This document shows positions 26,184-34,173 of a DNA stretch of 64,000 bases, one piece after another (position 1 is the first letter of the stretch; each line of letters begins with the position of its first letter). Source of the DNA: an uncultured Oscillospiraceae bacterium (lineage in GTDB: Bacteria; Bacillota; Clostridia; Oscillospirales; Oscillospiraceae); assembly GCA_944385445.1 (NCBI GenBank), contig CALWXF010000003.1, forward strand, positions 1 to 64,000. The letters run 5' to 3'. The translations under genes and the position numbers were made by a program. Under the pieces are notes generated by a model. The model was not told where the DNA came from. It saw nothing but the letters and a program-made list of their open reading frames with translations, and did not search any database.

Positions 26184-26372
26184 ATGGCCAAATGTGAGTT
26201 TTGTGGTAAGGGCGTGAATTTCGGCATCCAGGTTTCTCACTCCCACCGCCGCTCCAACCGTCCCTGGAAGCCCAACGTCAAGCGCGTCAAGGCTGTGGTG
26301 GACGGCACCCCCAAGCACGTCTATGTGTGCACCCGCTGCCTCCGTTCCGGCAAGGTCACCCGTGCTGTGTAA
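26184..26372 (+). CDS. rpmB: 50S ribosomal protein L28
   Basis: A 62-residue large-subunit protein with MAKCEFCGKGVNFGIQVSHS at the N-terminus and VCTRCLRSGKV near the C-terminus. Four cysteines (C4, C7 and the later CxxC) mark the zinc-binding paralogue. GAGGAGG lies nine bases upstream of the ATG. Monocistronic, between its own promoter and a bidirectional terminator. Confidence 0.96.
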   Translation: MAKCEFCGKGVNFGIQVSHSHRRSNRPWKPNVKRVKAVVDGTPKHVYVCTRCLRSGKVTRAV

Positions 26373-26391
26373 TTCCATACACTCATGACTC

Positions 26392-26421
26392 AAAGCCCTG
26401 TACCGCATGGTACAGGGCTTT
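26392..26421. terminator. bidirectional terminator after rpmB
   Basis: Perfect 13-bp stem (26392-26404 with 26409-26421), loop GCAT, AAA/TTT ends. It also serves the opposing gene ending at 26443. Confidence 0.88.
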
Positions 26422-26442
26422 CGTCGTTGTATGGGCAATGTG

Positions 26443-27147
26443 TCAGTGGGGATATCTCTGGAGCATCTCCGCTTTGAGCTGCTCCCAGAGCCCAATGGAC
26501 TTTTGAGTTGTACCAAAAAATTCATAGTCCTTCACCTGGGTGTACGGAACATAGGTGTTCGTATCCGTTGAAGGTTGAATCGCTACATTTTCCTTGTAAT
26601 CATAGGAAAATATAGGAGAAACATAGAAATCACAAACTTTCTCCCCACTACCATTAGAAGTATCCCAGACTTCATCATAGCAACTGTAGACCGGGAGTGG
26701 GGAATCTAGTGTTTCCATTTCCTCCTCCAAAAACACCAGGTACTCTCGACCGACTTCCAAAACATTAATGAAGTTTCGCTCGATACTCTTGACAGAGCGA
26801 ACGACCACTCTCCACCCATCAGCATATAAATAGAACTCCTGCCCCTCCCGTATACCTTCTCCAGCGTAAATATGGGTCACCTTTACTTTCTGCTGGTTGA
26901 TTCCATGCATAATTTCCAGGTCTCCCAGTACCTCAACTCGTAAAATATATGGCGCTTGGGGCAAGTATTCCTTCATTAGAGCACAGTTTGTTTCCCAAAG
27001 TTCTTCTGGTATCTGTCCTACTTGGAAACATTCCTGCCAGTTCTCTTGGGCGGTATAGTCCGTAATAGAGGATCTGGTGACCCCAGCGTACCCCACGGAA
27101 GCCACCATCAAGGCTGCCAGAGGCAGCAGCACCCACCGCATTTTCAT
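26443..27147 (-). CDS. exported protein of unknown function at the end of an ABC operon
   Basis: I do not recognise this 234-residue protein. It has a short basic N-terminus and a single hydrophobic segment (about 4-22), so it is exported or membrane-tethered. The body is acidic and aromatic-rich and looks beta-stranded (ILRVEVLGDL, KVKVTHIYAGEG, EFYLYADGWRVVV), with two cysteines near residues 155-170. Its ATG overlaps the ATPase stop in an ATGA, so it is made together with the transporter. A surface accessory or immunity-type protein is possible, but the sequence itself does not show that. Codon use is more A+T-rich than in neighbouring core genes. Confidence 0.75.
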   Translation of the reverse strand: MKMRWVLLPLAALMVASVGYAGVTRSSITDYTAQENWQECFQVGQIPEELWETNCALMKEYLPQAPYILRVEVLGDLEIMHGINQQKVKVTHIYAGEGIREGQEFYLYADGWRVVVRSVKSIERNFINVLEVGREYLVFLEEEMETLDSPLPVYSCYDEVWDTSNGSGEKVCDFYVSPIFSYDYKENVAIQPSTDTNTYVPYTQVKDYEFFGTTQKSIGLWEQLKAEMLQRYPH

Positions 27148-27785
27148 CCCACGCCCTCCTCTCTCAGCCTTCCACTGTCCAGTCGGTACACCTCATCAGA
27201 GAGCAGACGGATGTCCTCATAGTTGTGGCTAGCCAGGAGCACCAGAGCGCCCCGCTCCTTCTCCTGGGTGATGATGTCCCGCACCTGGGCCACCGCCTCG
27301 CTGTCCAGGGCGTTGGTGGGCTCGTCCAGCATGAGCACGTCCGGCTGCTCCATAATGGCCTGGGCAATGGCCAGCCGCTGCTTCATGCCCAGGGAGTATT
27401 TTCCGTAGGTACGCTTGTCGTCGGGGTCCAGCCCCACCCGCTCCAGCACCGCCCGCAGATCCGCCTGGGTACACTTCTTTTGGATGTTGGCCAGGTAACG
27501 CAGATTTTCCAGCCCCGTGAGGTTGGGGTATAGTCCCACGTTTTCCAGTACGATTCCCAGGTTGGGAAGCACTGCAAAGTCCCGTTTCAGCACCTGGTCT
27601 CCCCACCGCACCGTTCCGGAGTTGAGCCCCATGAGACCGGACAGGGCCCGAAACAGCATGGTCTTGCCCGAGCCGTTGCGGCCCACAAAGCCGTACACCT
27701 TTCCGCTGTGAAGCTCCAGGCTCACATCGTGTAGAATCTCCCGGCCTCGAATGGTCTTGGAGATGTGTTCTGCGGTCAAAATCAT
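27144..27785 (-). CDS. ABC transporter ATP-binding protein, BcrA-like
   Basis: A 213-residue ATPase with Walker A GRNGSGKT at about 36-43, Q-loop region, signature YSLGMKQRL in place of LSGGQ, Walker B VLMLDEPTNALD and an H-loop in ASHNYEDI. The LGMKQR signature is usual in BcrA/lantibiotic-immunity and Nat-type exporters. The ATG at 27785 with GGGAGGGG is chosen over one seven codons upstream. It begins one base after the stop of the upstream permease and overlaps the downstream exported-protein gene by 4 bp. Substrate unknown; efflux of a peptide or antibiotic is the usual role of this ATPase type. Confidence 0.9.
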   Translation of the reverse strand: MILTAEHISKTIRGREILHDVSLELHSGKVYGFVGRNGSGKTMLFRALSGLMGLNSGTVRWGDQVLKRDFAVLPNLGIVLENVGLYPNLTGLENLRYLANIQKKCTQADLRAVLERVGLDPDDKRTYGKYSLGMKQRLAIAQAIMEQPDVLMLDEPTNALDSEAVAQVRDIITQEKERGALVLLASHNYEDIRLLSDEVYRLDSGRLREEGVG

Positions 27786-27786
27786 C

Positions 27787-28614
27787 CTATACCCCTCCCG
27801 TCTCAAGATTGGACACCAGAATGTCCTTTTTTTGAATCACGACCAGTCCCAGTATCACTACAGCCACCGTCATCAGCATCACCAACAGCAGCGAACCAGA
27901 CAGGGTGAGCACATGCCCATACACAGCAGGCAGAGCATCCTCTAAGCCAAAGCCTCCCCCGCTCTGCCACCCCAACACCAGCCGTGAGATGGGGTCCAGT
28001 ATCAGCAGACGGTCTAGAAAGATTGAGGGCGGTTCCAATCCCTCCCCCAGGCACAGCGCCGCCAACATCCCAGCCTGAAGGGCAAATACCACCAGGAAGC
28101 CAGCGCTACTCCCCCAAACGAGGGCCAACAGATTCACCCCCAAGGCCATGGTGAGGGTCCACAGGGTGAAGAGGAGCACGTGGACTCCCAACAGAATCCA
28201 CCCTTCCGTGGTCCACACCACGTCCCAGCGCAGAGCAGCCACCAGAAGGGTAGCACCCTGGAGAAACACCTGGAGCACCAAAAGCCCTTTGCACATTCCC
28301 CACAGCTCGGCGAAATACCATTTCACCCGGTTGGTGGTGCGGGAAAAGACATACACGCTGGCCACGCAAAACTGGTGGTACAACTGGATGCCTCCATAAA
28401 ACTGATAGAGGAAAAAGGGGAGAAGCAGGAATCCGAAATCCACCATGGCCCCGTAATAGAGGCCCATAACGAAGTCCCCTTGGGAGCCAGAGAGCTGGAG
28501 CACCAGCTCTTGTAGCATAATCTGCCCATCGTAGGGATTAATGCGGGAAAAACTCAGCAGTCCCCCGCACACCACACCAACGACCATATACCAGCCATAC
28601 CTCCGCAGCTTCAT
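27787..28614 (-). CDS. ABC-2-like membrane permease, second of two
   Basis: A 275-residue integral membrane protein with about six hydrophobic helices: an N-terminal one at 8-25, then segments near 50-72, 118-135, 143-165, 172-192 and 243-263. It has the large first extracytoplasmic loop and the layout of ABC-2 type half-permeases. No specific motif identifies the substrate. It overlaps the upstream permease by 4 bp and is followed directly by the ATPase, so the two permeases and ATPase form one transporter. Confidence 0.82.
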   Translation of the reverse strand: MKLRRYGWYMVVGVVCGGLLSFSRINPYDGQIMLQELVLQLSGSQGDFVMGLYYGAMVDFGFLLLPFFLYQFYGGIQLYHQFCVASVYVFSRTTNRVKWYFAELWGMCKGLLVLQVFLQGATLLVAALRWDVVWTTEGWILLGVHVLLFTLWTLTMALGVNLLALVWGSSAGFLVVFALQAGMLAALCLGEGLEPPSIFLDRLLILDPISRLVLGWQSGGGFGLEDALPAVYGHVLTLSGSLLLVMLMTVAVVILGLVVIQKKDILVSNLETGGV

Positions 28615-29453
28615 AGCTGGTCCCTCCTAGCCGTCCAAAAGGTTCCACCCACGCTCACAAGGATCATCAGCATCAACACCGCCAGGAACACCGGCATATT
28701 TTTTACCGCTTCCTCGTGGAGCATCACAAAGTTATACCAGGCAATGGATTTCTCCATTTTCCCAAAAATCACCTCAGCATACACGCTGAGATTTAGAAGG
28801 AGAAAGGTTGGCAGAAACACGGTAATGCGGTACTTCACCCGGTACAGTGCGGACACCGCCACGCCAAAGGCCCCCATCAACCCAGAAAATAGGCCAAAGA
28901 TCAACGTTTTCACCACCGCATACAAGTACGGAGACCGGACGAACAGATTAGAAAACAGATACTGCCGCACCGCAGCAATATATTCCTCTTCATAGGCATC
29001 TCCATAAACCAAATCCCCAGCAGGCTTAGCGGAAAAAGCAATAACATGGAGGAATATCTCGAACAAGAACGGAACAGCAAACACCACTGCTGTTACCATA
29101 AAAGACGAAAACAACTTACCGAAATAGTAGGTACTGCTTCCCATGCGAGTAATCATGAGTATATGCTCCTGGGTTCCCCGCTCCTTGGCCAGGATAAATC
29201 CTGCCGGACACACCACTAACAGGGGATACAGCTGGATAAACATCATGGTTAAATCCGCACTGTATGCAGCGTGGTTCCAACTCAGCAATCCCATCTTGGT
29301 GGTGTGCGCCAACTCCAGAACATCGCTCCCCCAGAACTCTCGGCAATTGGTCACAAAGTTGGCCAGTACCAACAGCATCAGGACACAAAAGGTCAGCACC
29401 GCCTCCTTCTGTCGCAGCAGAAAGGCGACTTGTGACCGTGTCGTACGAATCAT
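28611..29453 (-). CDS. ABC-2-like membrane permease, first of two
   Basis: A 280-residue membrane protein: an amphipathic N-terminus, a first helix near 18-36, an extracytoplasmic loop, helices near 70-90, 112-135, 175-200, 205-230 and 250-272, and AKERGTQEHILMITRMGSS after the second helix, which is the usual coupling region of ABC-2 permeases. GGAGAG precedes the ATG. It overlaps the second permease by 4 bp and follows the small secreted-protein gene by 74 bp with no hairpin between, so the secreted protein is probably co-transcribed. Confidence 0.82.
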   Translation of the reverse strand: MIRTTRSQVAFLLRQKEAVLTFCVLMLLVLANFVTNCREFWGSDVLELAHTTKMGLLSWNHAAYSADLTMMFIQLYPLLVVCPAGFILAKERGTQEHILMITRMGSSTYYFGKLFSSFMVTAVVFAVPFLFEIFLHVIAFSAKPAGDLVYGDAYEEEYIAAVRQYLFSNLFVRSPYLYAVVKTLIFGLFSGLMGAFGVAVSALYRVKYRITVFLPTFLLLNLSVYAEVIFGKMEKSIAWYNFVMLHEEAVKNMPVFLAVLMLMILVSVGGTFWTARRDQL

Positions 29454-29527
29454 AGGATTTCCCTCTCTCCATCCTAATTATCTATTTCATTCATCACCTG
29501 ACCGTCTCTTTTCAAGAGGTTATTTGC

Positions 29528-29947
29528 CTACCAACCCCAATAACTCACATTGGCAATGGCCGCCGATGAAGAATTCCCACGGAACTGGAAAGAAACAGAG
29601 TATGTATTTAAGTATCCATTCAACAACTCCATGGACACATAGCCTTTTCCTTCTTCAAGCACATACTCAGTTTTTTCAGTTATCGGCTCTTTCATTCCAT
29701 TGACAACTCTGCAACGAATTTTTGTAAAATTATCCCACCATCCACTCACAGGCTCTACACTATTACAACGAGCCATGACTTCTTTGTTATCTTTACTGCG
29801 CTCTGCGCCATAAATCTTTGTCCAAACCATATTTGCAGGAATGTCTATGTCATGGGTATATACCGTACTTGCTGCACAGGGCAAAATGGTCACCGCAACC
29901 ATAGCCAATCCCAACAGACCTGTCACGAGTTTTCCAGTTTTTTTCAT
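29528..29947 (-). CDS. small secreted protein of unknown family upstream of the ABC genes
   Basis: A 139-residue protein with a clear signal peptide (MKKTGKLVTGLLGLAMVAVT...CAAS, cut near 27), leaving about 112 residues. The mature part is beta-rich and aromatic, has two cysteines (in MARCNS and KIRCRV) and ends in NVSYWGW. I do not recognise the family. Its layout, a small secreted beta protein beside a BcrA-like exporter, recalls bacteriocin-like or envelope-stress cargo proteins, but no leader-peptide or modification genes are present. TATG-proximal GGAGGA precedes the ATG. The long 5' side (29948-30234) has no gene. Confidence 0.72.
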   Translation of the reverse strand: MKKTGKLVTGLLGLAMVAVTILPCAASTVYTHDIDIPANMVWTKIYGAERSKDNKEVMARCNSVEPVSGWWDNFTKIRCRVVNGMKEPITEKTEYVLEEGKGYVSMELLNGYLNTYSVSFQFRGNSSSAAIANVSYWGW

Positions 29948-30234
29948 GATTTTGTCCTCCTTACTTTATGTGTGTGAATGTTACTTTGTGACTGCCACAC
30001 CGCTGGAACACTGCGTCTCCCTCCTTTCATAATAAAGTTGCGGCATATCACGGGGCCACCAATTTCTGCAAAAAGGCAACTCTGAAACTCAGCAAACCTT
30101 CTCTGACTTCCCTTTGTCTATATCATGTCGCATGGTGGGCAATCCTGACATAAAATTTTGAATATTTTTAAAAATTTTTATAGAAATTGATTAAGCCCCC
30201 GTCATGCATCATCCATGTTATCAAGTTACTTGTA
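29948..30234. other. A+T-rich gene-free stretch before the small secreted-protein gene
   Basis: No open frame with a ribosome-binding site is evident. 30151-30195 is nearly pure A/T and may act as an UP-like element for leftward transcription. A 5-bp inverted repeat (30125-30129 with 30147-30151) lies beside it. No consensus SigA promoter is obvious, so the gene may use the local ECF sigma factor; this is a guess. Confidence 0.4.
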
Positions 30235-30241
30235 CAAAAAA

Positions 30242-30276
30242 GGAGCCAGAACAACTCTTTTAGCTGTTTTGGCTCC
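30242..30276 (-). terminator. terminator of the sigma/DUF4367/DUF6147-like operon
   Basis: Stem GGAGCCA/TGGCTCC extended by inner pairs, then TTTTTT on the minus strand, 33 bp beyond the stop at 30309. Confidence 0.8.
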
Positions 30277-30308
30277 CTTTTTGTTCTCAGTTTTGACTTC
30301 TGCGAAAT

Positions 30309-30737
30309 TTAGTACGGCGCTGTCACCTTCTGGGTCTGCACATTCCTAACGTCATAATCGCTGTTGGTGCCAGCACACAGGGTGACCTTTGCGTAATAGG
30401 TGGTGCCGGGAACTCCCTTATATGTATAGGTCACGATGTGAGCAAGACTACTTTTTGGGGAGAGCAGCCCATTAGATGTGGTTCCCTGTATGGCCGTTAC
30501 ATATCTTCCATCGGATTGATAAATTTCAATTTTTAAGACACCAATTTTTGGAACCGCCCACTTGGCTCTGATATTACATTCAATATCAATCTGTCCACGA
30601 TTTTCCCCTTGATACGCAGAAACGGAATACTGTGCAACATAATCACTGGCACGGGTCTGAGCACAGGCCTGCGTCCCCGCAATGCAAATCAGTACAGCAG
30701 ATACGAACAACGCAAGCAATAGCCTCCATCTTCTCAT
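30309..30737 (-). CDS. small secreted protein, DUF6147-like
   Basis: A 142-residue protein with a signal peptide (cut near 26, after CAQ or AQT). The mature domain is an all-beta sandwich by appearance: QYSVSAYQGENRGQIDIECNIRA, a central IGVLKIEIYQSDGRYV and YKGVPGTTYYAKVTLCAGTNSDYDVR near the end. This pattern recalls DUF6147, a family of unknown function found in Clostridia; that match is from memory of the pattern. The ATG lies one base after the DUF4367 stop, so it is the last gene of the sigma operon. A sigma-controlled secreted protein in the same operon suggests an envelope signal or effector. Confidence 0.75.
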   Translation of the reverse strand: MRRWRLLLALFVSAVLICIAGTQACAQTRASDYVAQYSVSAYQGENRGQIDIECNIRAKWAVPKIGVLKIEIYQSDGRYVTAIQGTTSNGLLSPKSSLAHIVTYTYKGVPGTTYYAKVTLCAGTNSDYDVRNVQTQKVTAPY

Positions 30738-30738
30738 C

Positions 30739-31605
30739 TCATTCCACCGCCTCTATAGATTCATAGATTTTTATTACTGACTCCTCTGATATGTCGCCGG
30801 AAATGGAGCAAACCACATTCTGACTTTGAAATACTGACTGCTCATCTCCACCGTTTGTATAAAAGTATACTGTCGCCCCGTTGGATAGCCGTTGCTCCTG
30901 GACGGGGGCATCGTCCTTCTCGAAGGTTGTATATTGCATCTTCTCCAAATCCTCATAGACATCCACGGACAGGTAGAAGGCGGGCAAATTCTCTCCACTA
31001 AATAGGATGATGGCTGTTGACTGGTCTCGAAGCTCGTAGGTCTGAACTTCCTCCACGGCATACCCCTCAGGAATCCAGGTGGGCAGGTAGTCGTTGAGTT
31101 CCAAGCCCTCCAGCTCCTCTTGCCCCTCCATCCAAGTAGAGGATGCCTCGTCTCCTTGGTAAGTGAAGTGGAATGTCTCGTCCGACCATTGGACGATAAC
31201 GCCCCACAGGTCCAGCCCGGCGGCCTGAGCCACAAGCATCGTGGCAAATAGGGTACAAATGACAGCGGCCACCACAGCCACCCTTCGGGGGAGCCGCCGC
31301 AGGGGGCGTCGTTTCCGGTAGACAATCTCTTCCGGCTGCTCCAGCTGAGGCGTGCTGTCATACAAAGACTTTCCCTCCCCCTCAGGCGTGCAGTATTCCT
31401 CTTGGAACCGTCTCCAAGCCCGGTCCACCTCCTGAGCCCGGTCCGGCTGTGGGTGCTCTCTGCTGGAAATGATGCGTAAGGCGCAGAGAACATACGCTTC
31501 ATCCAAATTTTCGGTGTAACAATCGGTGCGGATCAACTCTTTCAGCGTCTCTGTGTCCAGCTGCTCCAATTCCCGATACTTTGATGGAATGGATCGCTCC
31601 TCCAC
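30739..31605 (-). CDS. membrane protein with DUF4367 domain, likely anti-sigma factor
   Basis: A 288-residue protein with a cytoplasmic N-terminus (1-105, acidic, helical), one membrane helix (about 108-130) and an extracytoplasmic DUF4367-like domain (about 170-288) with LPTWIPEGYAVEEVQTYE and an isoleucine-rich end. This topology is usual for anti-sigma factors encoded beside ECF sigma genes in Firmicutes. There is no zinc-finger motif. I chose the GTG at 31605 because GGGGGG lies six bases upstream; a GTG six codons earlier has no good site. It follows the sigma gene by 58 bp and is nearly contiguous with the DUF6147-like gene. Binding to the sigma factor is inferred from position. Confidence 0.8.
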   Translation of the reverse strand: MEERSIPSKYRELEQLDTETLKELIRTDCYTENLDEAYVLCALRIISSREHPQPDRAQEVDRAWRRFQEEYCTPEGEGKSLYDSTPQLEQPEEIVYRKRRPLRRLPRRVAVVAAVICTLFATMLVAQAAGLDLWGVIVQWSDETFHFTYQGDEASSTWMEGQEELEGLELNDYLPTWIPEGYAVEEVQTYELRDQSTAIILFSGENLPAFYLSVDVYEDLEKMQYTTFEKDDAPVQEQRLSNGATVYFYTNGGDEQSVFQSQNVVCSISGDISEESVIKIYESIEAVE

Positions 31606-31663
31606 ACCAAGCCCCCCTTTCACTTCTAATATGTACGAGACTGCCCCATCTTGACATATTTTT

Positions 31664-32188
31664 TTATTTTTTTCGGCGTCTGTACTCGGGAAACTCTGTG
31701 AGCAATTTTTCCCGAATTCGGGACAAACGCTTGGCGCTGCCCCATACCGTCAGGCCGTATTTCTCCGCCAACTGGGCATGAGAGTAGTTTTTTAACGTGG
31801 CATCCACAAGAAAAGAGACTTCCTCTTCTTCCAAGACTTTGCGCAGCCGCTGAAAAAGAGGCTGTTCCTCCTTTTCCATTACCAGCTGTTCCACAGATTC
31901 CCCCGAAGGAATTACCGTCAAATCCAGACACTCCACCAGGTATTTCCGGTGACGGCTCTGGGTCCTGGTATAATTACATATCTTGAACTTCAGAGTCTTG
32001 ATCAGCCATCGGTCCGGATACGGGTGCTTCAGAAGGCTGTCCACTTGATTAGTGGCCTCATGGAAGGTATCCTGCACCATATCTTCCGCTAAATTAGGGT
32101 TGCCCAGACAGGTCTGGGCATAAGACAGCAGATCATGATAACAGTTGCAAAAAAGCTCTTCCAAAAAGTTGTCTTGAGTCGGTTCCAT
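31664..32188 (-). CDS. ECF-type RNA polymerase sigma factor
   Basis: A 174-residue sigma-70 family protein with region 2 (about 12-75: CYHDLLSYAQTCLGNPNLAEDMVQDTF) and region 4 (about 120-170: SFLVDATLKNYSHAQLAEKYGLTVWGSAKRLSRIREKLL). The ATG at 32188 with AGGGGGG gives a standard ECF length; a longer frame upstream would run through the promoter. A SigA-like promoter drives it. It heads the operon with the DUF4367 membrane protein and a secreted protein, and likely controls the island. Its own recognition site was not found. Confidence 0.87.
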   Translation of the reverse strand: MEPTQDNFLEELFCNCYHDLLSYAQTCLGNPNLAEDMVQDTFHEATNQVDSLLKHPYPDRWLIKTLKFKICNYTRTQSRHRKYLVECLDLTVIPSGESVEQLVMEKEEQPLFQRLRKVLEEEEVSFLVDATLKNYSHAQLAEKYGLTVWGSAKRLSRIREKLLTEFPEYRRRKK

Positions 32189-32225
32189 CACACCACCCCC
32201 CTGATCACCATAGTCATTCCCATGC

Positions 32226-32254
32226 ATTGTAACATAACGGGCATAATTTGTAAA
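32226..32254 (-). promoter_or_regulatory. promoter of the ECF sigma operon
   Basis: Minus strand: TTTACA (32249-32254), 17-bp spacer, TACAAT (32226-32231), 38 bp before the start codon. Confidence 0.7.
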
Positions 32255-32275
32255 TTTTGCATTTCGAGTTAAAAA

Positions 32276-32307
32276 AGTGCAGAGGAATGCCTCCATCCCT
32301 CTGCACT
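32276..32307 (-). terminator. terminator of the der-plsY-gpsA operon
   Basis: 10-bp stem (32276-32285 with 32298-32307) followed by six T on the minus strand, 17 bp after the gpsA stop. Confidence 0.87.
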
Positions 32308-32323
32308 ACATATTTATGGAATT

Positions 32324-33331
32324 TTACAACCAAATCTCTTCCATCTCCAGCTCGGAGCGGCGCTCCCGCACCATGAGCTGGCCCAGAATCACATGGGGGT
32401 CCTTGCCCTCATAGAGCACCTGATAGGCACCCTCGGCAATGGGCATCTCCACCCCCATCTTGTGGGCCAGCTGTCGGGCAGAGGCGGCGGCATAGTAGCC
32501 CTCCACCACGGTGCCGTCCTTGCCACCCACGGCCTCGGCCACGGGAGTGCCCTTACCGATGGCGATGCCCGCCCGGCAGTTGCGGGAGTGCATGGAGGTG
32601 CAGGTGACAATGAGGTCGCCGATACCGGACAGCCCGGCGAAGGTCTCCTTGTTGGCCCCCATGGCCACACCCAGGCGGGCCATCTCGGTGAGGGCCCGGG
32701 TCATGATCAGGGCCTTGGTGTTGTCCCCGTAGCCCATGCCCACACAGCAGCCAGTACACAGAGCCACCACGTTTTTCAGGGCCGCCCCGATCTCCACCCC
32801 CAGAATGTCCGGGGAGGTGTACAGGCGCATGTTGCGGTTCATAAAGATGTCCTGGGCCAGCAGAGCTGCCTCCTTGTTCTCCGAGGCCACCACCACCCCG
32901 GTGGGCAGCCCACGGGCCACCTCTTCGGCGTGAGAGGGACCGGAGAGCACCACCACGGGACAGTTGGGAATCTCCTCCTCAATGACCTGGTGGAGCAGCA
33001 GACAGCTATCCTTCTCAATGCCCTTGGCCACGCTCACCAGCACGGTGCCCGCCTTGAGATAGGGGGCGATCTGCCTGGAGGTGGCACGCACGGCAAAGGA
33101 GGGGGTGGCCAGGACCACCACCTGACTCTGGGTCAGGACGTTCAGGTCACAGGTCAGCGTCAGTTCCTGGGGCAGCTTCACCCCGGGCAGCACGGGATTC
33201 TCCCGGCTCTCCTGCATCTCCTGGCATTTCTCCGCCCGGCGGCACCACATGGACACCTGGTGTCCATTTTCCAGCAGCACCAAAGCCAGGGCCGTTCCCC
33301 AGCCGCCGCTGCCTACCACGGTGATGTTCAT
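32324..33331 (-). CDS. gpsA: NAD(P)-dependent glycerol-3-phosphate dehydrogenase
   Basis: Makes sn-glycerol-3-phosphate for phospholipids. The 335-residue protein has the dinucleotide-binding GSGGWGTALA at 7-16, the VLSGPSHAEEVARG substrate region, catalytic Lys in GAALKNVVAL and GLSGIGDLIVTCTS in the C-terminal helical domain. Length is typical. The ATG overlaps the plsY stop by 4 bp, so product and user of glycerol-3-phosphate are translated together. Confidence 0.95.
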   Translation of the reverse strand: MNITVVGSGGWGTALALVLLENGHQVSMWCRRAEKCQEMQESRENPVLPGVKLPQELTLTCDLNVLTQSQVVVLATPSFAVRATSRQIAPYLKAGTVLVSVAKGIEKDSCLLLHQVIEEEIPNCPVVVLSGPSHAEEVARGLPTGVVVASENKEAALLAQDIFMNRNMRLYTSPDILGVEIGAALKNVVALCTGCCVGMGYGDNTKALIMTRALTEMARLGVAMGANKETFAGLSGIGDLIVTCTSMHSRNCRAGIAIGKGTPVAEAVGGKDGTVVEGYYAAASARQLAHKMGVEMPIAEGAYQVLYEGKDPHVILGQLMVRERRSELEMEEIWL

Positions 33332-34170
33332 GCCTCACCCTCCTGAAGCTTCTTCTCTTCCTCGTCCTCCGACACTTCCTCAGCAGGCTCCTCCTGTGTG
33401 GAAGTCTCCTCCACTTGGTCGGCCTGTTCTTCCTCACGGGGTTCCTGATCGGTGGAAGTCTCAGGCTCCGCCTGATCCTCCGCCAACGCTTCTGCCGCTT
33501 CCGACTCTTTCTTCTTGTGCAGGGCGAACTTGGACTCAGTGCCCTTGGCAATGCGCACCATGTTGCCCCGGTGTTTCCACAAAATCAGGCCGCCGATGAT
33601 GACAGCCAGAACGGTGATCAACTCGTCCTGGTAGACAAACCAGGTGACAAAGGGGAAGGACAGCCCGGCCCAGCAGGAGCCCAGGGACACATACCGGGTG
33701 GCAATGGCCAAAATGAGGAAGCCACCCCACACCACCAGGGCCACCCGCCAATCCATCATCAGGGCGATGGTACCGCCGGACAGGATGCCCTTGCCGCCCC
33801 GGAACTGGAAGGTTACGGGGAACATGTGGCCCAGCAGGCAGAACAGACCCGCCCAGTACTTGCTCAGGGTGATGAGCTCAGGGGAGATGGAGCCCGCAAT
33901 CCACATGGCAAACAGCACCGCCACCACGGCCTTCACGGCGTCCGAGAGGATGACCACCAGGGTCAAGGGACCACCGAAGGTGCGATAGAAGTTGGTCAGA
34001 CCTGCGTTTCCGCTGCCGTGGTTGCGCACGTCGTCCCGGAGGATGTACCGGGACACCACCACGGCCCCGTTGAAGCAGCCCAAAAAGTAGGCCAGCACTG
34101 CAATACCCACCGCCGCCAGGGCCAGCCAGCCCCCGGACACATGGGCAGAGTCCAACACATAATTCAGCAC
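33328..34170 (-). CDS. plsY: acyl-phosphate glycerol-3-phosphate acyltransferase with acidic C-terminal extension
   Basis: Membrane acyltransferase for the first step of phospholipid synthesis. Residues 1-215 carry the PlsY signatures: GSGNAGLTNFYRTFG near 52 (the serine-rich phosphate motif), KAVVAVLFA, GHMFPVTFQFRGGKG near 115 and several helices. Residues about 220-280 form a Glu/Gln/Ala/Pro-rich tail with a strongly negative charge that most PlsY proteins (about 200 residues) lack. It follows der by 3 bp and overlaps gpsA by 4 bp. The tail may be a disordered cytoplasmic region; its role is not known. Confidence 0.93.
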   Translation of the reverse strand: MLNYVLDSAHVSGGWLALAAVGIAVLAYFLGCFNGAVVVSRYILRDDVRNHGSGNAGLTNFYRTFGGPLTLVVILSDAVKAVVAVLFAMWIAGSISPELITLSKYWAGLFCLLGHMFPVTFQFRGGKGILSGGTIALMMDWRVALVVWGGFLILAIATRYVSLGSCWAGLSFPFVTWFVYQDELITVLAVIIGGLILWKHRGNMVRIAKGTESKFALHKKKESEAAEALAEDQAEPETSTDQEPREEEQADQVEETSTQEEPAEEVSEDEEEKKLQEGEA

Positions 34171-34173
34171 GAC

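Noticed and set aside
30125-30151. ATGTC/GACAT inverted repeat before the small secreted-protein gene
   Set aside because: Five bases with a 17-bp spacer are expected by chance in A+T-rich DNA.
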